40,086 nt of DNA from Candidatus Kuenenia stuttgartensis (lineage in GTDB: Bacteria; Planctomycetota; Planctomycetia; Planctomycetales; Planctomycetaceae): contig CAMAVB010000040.1 in the NCBI GenBank assembly GCA_945861465.1, positions 1-40,086 on the forward strand, written 5' to 3'. Positions 34,864-40,086 of the stretch are shown piece by piece. Made by a program: the position numbers and the translations under genes. How positions within the stretch are numbered: position 1 is the first letter of the stretch; each line of letters begins with the position of its first letter. The notes below the pieces were generated by a model. That model was not told where the DNA came from and did not search any database. It worked only from the letters and a program-made list of their open reading frames with translations.

Positions 34864-37779
34864 TTACGGTTCAATCGGGACAACCTGGTCCTGTATAATC
34901 TCACCAGATTTGCTGTCCTCCATGATGAACCGAACTGATCCGCCGGAGGAGCCGCCGGACCTGCTCGGGTTCAGGATATAGTCCGCATCGAGGGCCTTGG
35001 TGATGCGTTCCTTGACCTGAGCCAGGTGAGCTGTCGTGTACGGATCGTGCTTATCGGCAGATGCCGCCTGGGCAGCTTCGATCTTCTTGACAACGCCTCG
35101 CAGCTGTTCAGCGGAAAGACTTGAGATCGCTCGACCTGCCGCACCGGACGATCCGCCTGGCAGAGTCAGATCGATCAAACGTTCAACGTGTTCCCGCTGG
35201 ATGTTGCGACGCAGACTGGTAATCAGCGGTTTGCGGGCGGAGTACTCGCCTTCGGCTTTAGCGTCCAGTTCTGTCCAGATTGAACCAGTCACCGTGGTCA
35301 GCATTTCAGGAAGTGTCATGCAGTCCTGATCGGCTGGAACACGGGTCTCATTGTCATAGACCCTCTTCAACGTGGTTGGATTCATCAGGTTCGTCAGCAC
35401 CGATGCCTGAATGCCCATGATCCGATCGTGGATCGGCCATGTTGATTCTTCCATCATGGATGATTGGTTGTCAAACCACTTGTCCAGACCCATCGCGGTC
35501 GTCAATTCCGGTGTCAGACCGAACGACTCATCCTTGAAGGCGTTGGCCGTCACGAAATTGAGTGCTTTTCGCTGTTGTTCGACCGGAACAACGACAATCG
35601 GGCTTCGTCCATTCGGATCGCCTTTCTTGTCACGATTCACAAACGCTCCGCCCACCCAGCTGGACATCATGGACAACGATCGCGTCTGCAGTGACAGCAC
35701 CAGTTCGTAGCCGTAGCGAATGCGATCCCAACTGTCACCGTCCTTGATAAAGGTTGTCAACAGGCGTTCACGGTGATGTTTTGCCAGTCGCAGCTGTTCT
35801 TCTGCAAAATCCAGCGGATCTTTTGAGAAGTCATAGCGGCGCGCCAGTGGATCGGGTCCTCCGGTGTCTTCATCGGTCGCGAAGACAAGTTGCGGCTCGG
35901 CGACTCGAGCCAGCACGGGTTTCAGGTCACCGAATGTGTAGCCGTATTCAATGGCCCACATGTCGTACGGTCCGACGCCACTCATGCAGTAATCACCCTG
36001 AATCGCTCCGGAATCCAGCCGGATGTTCGCACCGATATAGTCCATGACCGATCCGGCCATTTGCTGCTTACCTTTGACGGCATCGCTGTTGATTTCCGCC
36101 AGCGAGTGAACACTCGACGCCTTAAAGTTGTGTCGCAGACCCAGTGTGTGTCCCACTTCGTGTGCTACCAAATGAGCAACAAGCGGCCCTACGAACGATT
36201 CCGGCATTCCGTCGAGCATCTGCTCCTTCGGCTCTTCCTTTTTCTTTTCTTCTGTTTTCTCTTCCGGCTTCACAACTTCATCGGATGCGTCGGCCTGCAG
36301 CATGTCGAATGTCATCCGCATCACAGCCAGATCGAAGGAGATTCCTTCGGCGGCAAGGCACATGCCATTCACCTGGCTGGATCGTCCCACGAGTCCATCG
36401 AATTCGTCATCACCCAGCATCCGGGTATCGACATTGGACATCGGATGGCCGGCATACGGCAGTTCGGACTGCAGCGCGATCTCGCGCGAAATGGACTTCC
36501 GCATTGACGGAGGAGACATGCGGATTCGAGGATCCCAGTCAGGATGATCGGCTAGCCATGCCAGCGTATCAGGTCCATAGCCTTCCATAGCAACTGCAGG
36601 TAGTGATTCCGAAAACTGCTTCTGATAATGTCGAATCCAGCCGTCCGTCAGGACGATGTCGGCATCGAGAATCTGTCCGGTGAGCGGATGCACGCGACTT
36701 GGTCCGATGGCCGTTCCAATATCGTTGTTCAGCCATCGCACAAAGTTGTAATTCACATCTTCCGGGTCCTTGTCCATGTGCGCGCCAGACGCGGCGTCCT
36801 GATAGTAAACTTCGATCGCCTCGGAAATGCCGATCTTCTCGTAAGCTTTGTTCCAGGACAAAATGCCTTCACGCACCCAGCGACGGTATCGCACGGGAGT
36901 TGTGTGTTCGATGAAGAATACGATCGGCTTCTTCGGTGGACTCAACTGCAGCTTCGGATCTGCTTTTTCCAGATGCCAGCGATTGATGTAACGAATCCGA
37001 GTCTCCCGGTCATCGTACTTTGCCAGATCTGTATAGGTTGTTGTGAAATAACCGACACGACTGTCGGCAGCACGAGGCGTGTAACCGGTGCTGTCCGGAA
37101 TGTCACTGATGGAATAGTGCAGGATCTTGAGGACACCTGCATTATCGGGCACTTCAAAAGCGATCTCGACGTTGTTTTCGAACGCCTTTGCGGTGTGAAT
37201 TGAGTACACACCACTCCGAGTCAAACCATAGTTGACCGCAGCAGGTGAGAAACTCAGCGATGGATTGTTCACAAGCATCGCATCGACATCAATCACGGGA
37301 CCGCCGCTCGGTCCCATCGTGACGATCGGAACTTCCATCAAAACTCGATCTGTGAATAGTCGCTTAACAGACGATTCGGCCTCTTTGTCGCCCGCCGCGC
37401 GATACTCGATCATCGGAGTCAGCAACGCCAAATGCTTGTCATATTGTCTCCAGTACACGTACACATCGCCGGCCTGCAGCCCAGCGTAAGTGTCGCCGCT
37501 GGCGACCGTTGTGGCGATAAAATACTTCTTCTGGGCAAATCCACGGGGAAGTTCGGCAAACATCTGGCCGTCTTTTTGGCGGGTCCACAGCGTGTACATC
37601 GGTTTGATGTTCGCTTTGGTCACGACTTTTTCGTAGCCCTCCAGGATTTTGTCTGCAGGTGGGTAGTCGGGCTTTGGAGGCTCTACTTTTGCCGGTTCCT
37701 GAGCCGCTGCCTGAGCGCCCAGCAGAGCGAGCATTGTGATGACAGCCAGACGCTGCCAGTAAGAAAAATAACGCCGCAT
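34864..37779 (-). CDS. Secreted zinc-dependent metalloprotease (DUF5117/DUF5118 type)
   Basis: This 971-residue protein has a signal peptide (MRRYFSYWQRLAVITMLALLGAQAAA, cut before about 27). The region to about residue 300 is typical of the DUF5117 family (QRYWRQYDKHLALLTPMIEYR-like strands, then WHLEKADPKLQLSPPKKP). The zinc site is metzincin-like: HEVGHTLGLRH at 540-550 (ligands His540, His544, His550; catalytic Glu541), preceded by a Lys/Glu-rich insert at about 503-520. The C-terminal 400 residues are mostly helical. Such proteins probably degrade or process proteins outside the cytoplasm; the natural target is unknown. The gene stands alone between two repeat-rich gaps; its ribosome binding site (GAAGAAAG) is weak. 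Confidence 0.93.
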   Translation of the reverse strand: MRRYFSYWQRLAVITMLALLGAQAAAQEPAKVEPPKPDYPPADKILEGYEKVVTKANIKPMYTLWTRQKDGQMFAELPRGFAQKKYFIATTVASGDTYAGLQAGDVYVYWRQYDKHLALLTPMIEYRAAGDKEAESSVKRLFTDRVLMEVPIVTMGPSGGPVIDVDAMLVNNPSLSFSPAAVNYGLTRSGVYSIHTAKAFENNVEIAFEVPDNAGVLKILHYSISDIPDSTGYTPRAADSRVGYFTTTYTDLAKYDDRETRIRYINRWHLEKADPKLQLSPPKKPIVFFIEHTTPVRYRRWVREGILSWNKAYEKIGISEAIEVYYQDAASGAHMDKDPEDVNYNFVRWLNNDIGTAIGPSRVHPLTGQILDADIVLTDGWIRHYQKQFSESLPAVAMEGYGPDTLAWLADHPDWDPRIRMSPPSMRKSISREIALQSELPYAGHPMSNVDTRMLGDDEFDGLVGRSSQVNGMCLAAEGISFDLAVMRMTFDMLQADASDEVVKPEEKTEEKKKEEPKEQMLDGMPESFVGPLVAHLVAHEVGHTLGLRHNFKASSVHSLAEINSDAVKGKQQMAGSVMDYIGANIRLDSGAIQGDYCMSGVGPYDMWAIEYGYTFGDLKPVLARVAEPQLVFATDEDTGGPDPLARRYDFSKDPLDFAEEQLRLAKHHRERLLTTFIKDGDSWDRIRYGYELVLSLQTRSLSMMSSWVGGAFVNRDKKGDPNGRSPIVVVPVEQQRKALNFVTANAFKDESFGLTPELTTAMGLDKWFDNQSSMMEESTWPIHDRIMGIQASVLTNLMNPTTLKRVYDNETRVPADQDCMTLPEMLTTVTGSIWTELDAKAEGEYSARKPLITSLRRNIQREHVERLIDLTLPGGSSGAAGRAISSLSAEQLRGVVKKIEAAQAASADKHDPYTTAHLAQVKERITKALDADYILNPSRSGGSSGGSVRFIMEDSKSGEIIQDQVVPIEP

Positions 37780-38701
37780 GTTTTGCTTTCTTCAGTCGAA
37801 TTGTTGGATTCTGAGTGCTCGCTTGATCTGTTGTTGCCCCGACAGATTTAAGACACTCAAAGGAAAGAGTCAAGGTACGCAACAGTCCCAATCGCCACGG
37901 TTCGCGCAGTCACGCAAACCACCGCATGCACCAAGGACTCCCCCGCGCAACAATGCCTCCAGATTCTCAATAATACACGGATTTGGATAAATAGGAAACG
38001 TTCTCAGCACGACTTGGGCAGTTCTGGAAAAATCCTGCCCCAGGTTTTGCTCCAACTCGTCCACCACTCTGATACACCCCAGCCGACAAACTCGACCCTG
38101 TCGTGACAGACGCCAGACTCCGCAGGGCCACATGTGACGTGTAACCGGATTCGTTAGAATTCGGAGCCCCGTATGATTCGCAATCTGTGAGAAACAGTTC
38201 GAATTAATGGCTTCTTTATTTGGAGCGACCGTTTCTGGTTCGTGGAGCCGGGATCGGGGCACGAAAAAAGACGATCGATTCGAATTTTCCTCACGCGGGT
38301 TTTGCCCGGAGCCCAAAGTTGCCCGACACTCCGTGGCGGGAAGACTCGCGTCGGAGACACGAGCAACTATGATGCCCGACCATCGGTCGGCCCCACTGGC
38401 CTCGTGCCAGTGGACTGCGGGTTTGACAACTCGCTGCGACGTATCAAAGGACTATGGTTGCTCAAACCTGCGTTCCACCGGCATGAAGCCGGATGGGGAC
38501 GAAAGGGTGAAATGGAAGCGTTCTTAGTTTTCAAACCTCGATCCCACCGGCGTAAAGCCGGTTGGGGTCGCCGAAATTCAAAACTTGACTCATCTGCAAT
38601 ATGTTTCGAAAAGTAAGCGTAGCTAACATCCCTAACCTTTGAGTGCCTGCCATACTGTCATTACTGAACACTGAAAACCCATCTGACTATCTTACCCTTG
38701 A
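37780..38701. other. Long intergenic region, no firm gene
   Basis: About 920 bases between the divergent metalloprotease and moeA genes. It holds a pair of hairpin direct repeats (38463-38570), a CCACTGGC/GCCAGTGG hairpin near 38390-38412, and a leftward open frame of 148 codons (37870-38316) whose Cys-rich sequence (GACGGLRDCANRGDWDCC at the end) I do not recognise. I do not call that frame a gene. Confidence 0.5.
38463..38570. repeat. Two direct copies of a 39-bp hairpin repeat
   Basis: Units at 38463-38501 and 38532-38570 both read CAAACCT...CCACCGGC...GCCGG.TGGGG. In each, CCACCGGC and GCCGGNTGG form a stem with a 4-5 base loop. Spacing from start to start is 69 bases. Confidence 0.85.
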
Positions 38702-38710
38702 GTGACCACC

Positions 38711-39946
38711 ATGCTGTCTGTCATTGATGCACTCGCAATCGTGCTTTCCAAAGCACTCCCAGTGATTTCAGAATCCGTGGCACTCACAGCGGCATTGAAT
38801 CGGGTGCTGGCGGTGGATCTGCTCACACCCCACGATTCGCCGCCTTTCCACAAATCCCTGATGGATGGCTTCGCCGTCACGACTTCAGCAGCTGATGATC
38901 AGGAAATGATTCGACTTGCCGTTGTGGAGACAATCACGGCTGGCATGGTGCCGTCAAAAGCCGTGACGACGAAGAATGCCGTTCGCATCATGACGGGAGC
39001 CACGCTGCCTGCCAATTGCGACTGTGTTGTGCCGATCGAACAGGTCCAGTTCGACGAAGACGCCCCCGATCACGTGGTCATTCCGCGAGACTCCATTTTC
39101 GCTGAGGCCAATCTGATGCGTCAGGGCAGTGCCGCACGAAAGGGAACACAATTACTGACTGCCGGGACACAACTTCACCCGCAGCAGATCGCGGCACTGG
39201 CGGAATTCGGACAGTCATGCGTACCGGTGTACCGCCGACCGACTGTCGCAGTCCTGGCGACCGGCGATGAATTGATTGCCTGCGATCAGCCTCTGCGACC
39301 CGGCGCAATTCGGAACTCTAACGAACCCATGTTAATGTCGCAGGCGGCGACCTGCGGTGCATGTCCGGTCTCGCTGGGTGTTGCGCGGGACACTGTTGCC
39401 GAACTTTCACTGGGAATTCAGCAGGGACTGGAACACGATGTGTTGTTGCTGAGCGGCGGAGTTTCGGCTGGCACACTAGATCTGGTGCCGCAACAACTGG
39501 CAGCGGCCGGAGTCGAACAGATCTTTCACGGTGTGAATATGAAGCCGGGGAAACCGCTGTGGTTTGGAACTCGACATCGCGAATCACGCACGACGCTGGT
39601 GTTTGGATTGCCAGGGAATCCCGTGAGCAGCCTCGTCTGCTTTGAACTTTTTGTCCGGCCAGCTTTGAGAAAAATCTCCGGGAGCACCAGTCAGAATCCA
39701 TCAGGTCTGGCGGCGCGGCTCAGTCAATCGTTTGCCGTCAAAGGCAGCCGCCCTGTTTATCAGCCCGCCGTGATTTCCATCCACGACGGGCAAATCCTTG
39801 TTCGTCCGGTCGCATGGAATGGTTCCTCAGACCTGAAAGCCACAGTTGAAGCAAACGGCATGGCGCTACTGTCATCCGCTCATGGCCCGTATACTGCTGG
39901 TGACTTGGTTCCGGTCTGGTTCTGGGGCGATGGCCGCATCGGCTGA
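38711..39946 (+). CDS. moeA: Molybdopterin molybdotransferase, MoeA
   Basis: MoeA inserts molybdate into adenylated molybdopterin in the last step of molybdenum cofactor synthesis. The chosen start gives 411 residues, the usual MoeA length; a GTG three codons upstream (38702) is also possible. The family pattern is clear: SPPFHKSLMDGFAV early on, RIMTGATLPANCDCVVPIEQ, then VAVLATGDELI and RNSNEPMLMSQA. After these come the MoCF_biosynth fold with LLLSGGVSAGTLDLVP, HGVNMKPGKPLWFG and VFGLPGNPVSSLVCFELFVRPAL. All catalytic stretches look intact. No other moa or mob gene is present, so the pathway must be completed elsewhere. The following zinc-ribbon gene starts 24 bases downstream and could share its transcript. 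Confidence 0.95.
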   Translation: MLSVIDALAIVLSKALPVISESVALTAALNRVLAVDLLTPHDSPPFHKSLMDGFAVTTSAADDQEMIRLAVVETITAGMVPSKAVTTKNAVRIMTGATLPANCDCVVPIEQVQFDEDAPDHVVIPRDSIFAEANLMRQGSAARKGTQLLTAGTQLHPQQIAALAEFGQSCVPVYRRPTVAVLATGDELIACDQPLRPGAIRNSNEPMLMSQAATCGACPVSLGVARDTVAELSLGIQQGLEHDVLLLSGGVSAGTLDLVPQQLAAAGVEQIFHGVNMKPGKPLWFGTRHRESRTTLVFGLPGNPVSSLVCFELFVRPALRKISGSTSQNPSGLAARLSQSFAVKGSRPVYQPAVISIHDGQILVRPVAWNGSSDLKATVEANGMALLSSAHGPYTAGDLVPVWFWGDGRIG

Positions 39947-39969
39947 TCGCGTTCACTTGGAGTTCGCAG

Positions 39970-40086
39970 GTGCGTCGATGTTGTCTGAAATGCGGTTTCC
40001 CCGTGACTGAGTCTGACAGAGCCTGTCCAAAATGTGACTCGCCACTGGGATCCCAGACTGACGGGTCCACCACAACCCTGGACATC
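39970..40086 (+). CDS. Zinc-ribbon protein, N-terminal part only (cut by window end)
   Basis: An open frame from GTG 39970 runs off the window after 39 codons. It is preceded by GGAG (39959-39962) at a good distance. It encodes CLKCGFPVTESDRACPKC, a CxxC-x10-CxxC zinc ribbon, followed by a polar stretch (SPLGSQTDGS). Zinc-ribbon heads like this are common on small or membrane proteins of many families, so the function is unknown. It lies directly after moeA on the same strand. Confidence 0.6.
   Translation, partial: MRRCCLKCGFPVTESDRACPKCDSPLGSQTDGSTTTLDI

Noticed and set aside
37870-38316. Leftward 148-codon open frame in the gap before moeA
   Set aside because: Its Cys/Trp/Arg-rich translation has no recognised domain and its start lacks a ribosome binding site. 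It might be part of a dispersed repeat, but I cannot support a gene.

Overview
The window looks like a chromosomal segment of a planctomycete, probably Planctomycetaceae; I cannot name the species. The markers are a secreted SGNH/beta-propeller/cytochrome c fusion of the PVC type, a DUF1080 protein, a DUF5117-type zinc metalloprotease, an AroD-AroE fusion, a giant double UvrA, and intergenic DNA full of palindromic repeats. No rRNA, tRNA, CRISPR array, transposase or phage gene was seen. About 21 complete genes are supported, plus one cut by the right edge.

Layout. 0.4-8 kb: one 2531-residue gene encodes two complete UvrA units in tandem plus a C-terminal region I do not recognise. 8.3-11.7 kb (+): enoyl-ACP reductase fabI, a tagatose/allulose 3-epimerase-like TIM barrel, a secreted DUF1080 protein and a universal stress protein. 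11.9-15.6 kb (-): a PPK2 polyphosphate kinase, a PP2C phosphatase and an ExeA-like AAA ATPase. 15.8-17.9 kb (+): purM and a FixJ-type response regulator with a clear terminator. 18.1-19.3 kb (-): a galactonate-dehydratase-like enolase superfamily enzyme. 19.9-23.3 kb (+): the PVC-type cytochrome. 23.5-28.2 kb: a C45-type hydrolase (-), a GNAT acetyltransferase (+), and a coupled pair (-) of a beta-propeller and a lipoprotein-like methyltransferase. 28.9-33.4 kb: bioD (+) converges on a tightly overlapping operon (-) of a GT39-like membrane glycosyltransferase, a diverged AroD-AroE protein and a histone-deacetylase-like enzyme. 33.8-40 kb: a DedA protein (+), the metalloprotease (-), moeA (+) and the start of a zinc-ribbon gene.

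Two things stand out. First, several families of short palindromic elements occur both between genes and, in frame, inside uvrA. Each uvrA copy falls at a loop or linker that the other UvrA half lacks. This resembles the protein-coding palindromic elements of Rickettsia. Elements also supply the stop codons of uvrA, ppk2 and the enolase-superfamily gene, and one 130-bp element occurs twice in inverted orientation around 0.4 kb of DNA next to bioD. Second, the AroD-AroE fusion has lost most recognisable catalytic residues in both halves while keeping a clean reading frame in a translationally coupled operon, so it looks like a maintained pseudoenzyme or a protein with a new function.

All functional calls come from reading motifs; no database search was run.
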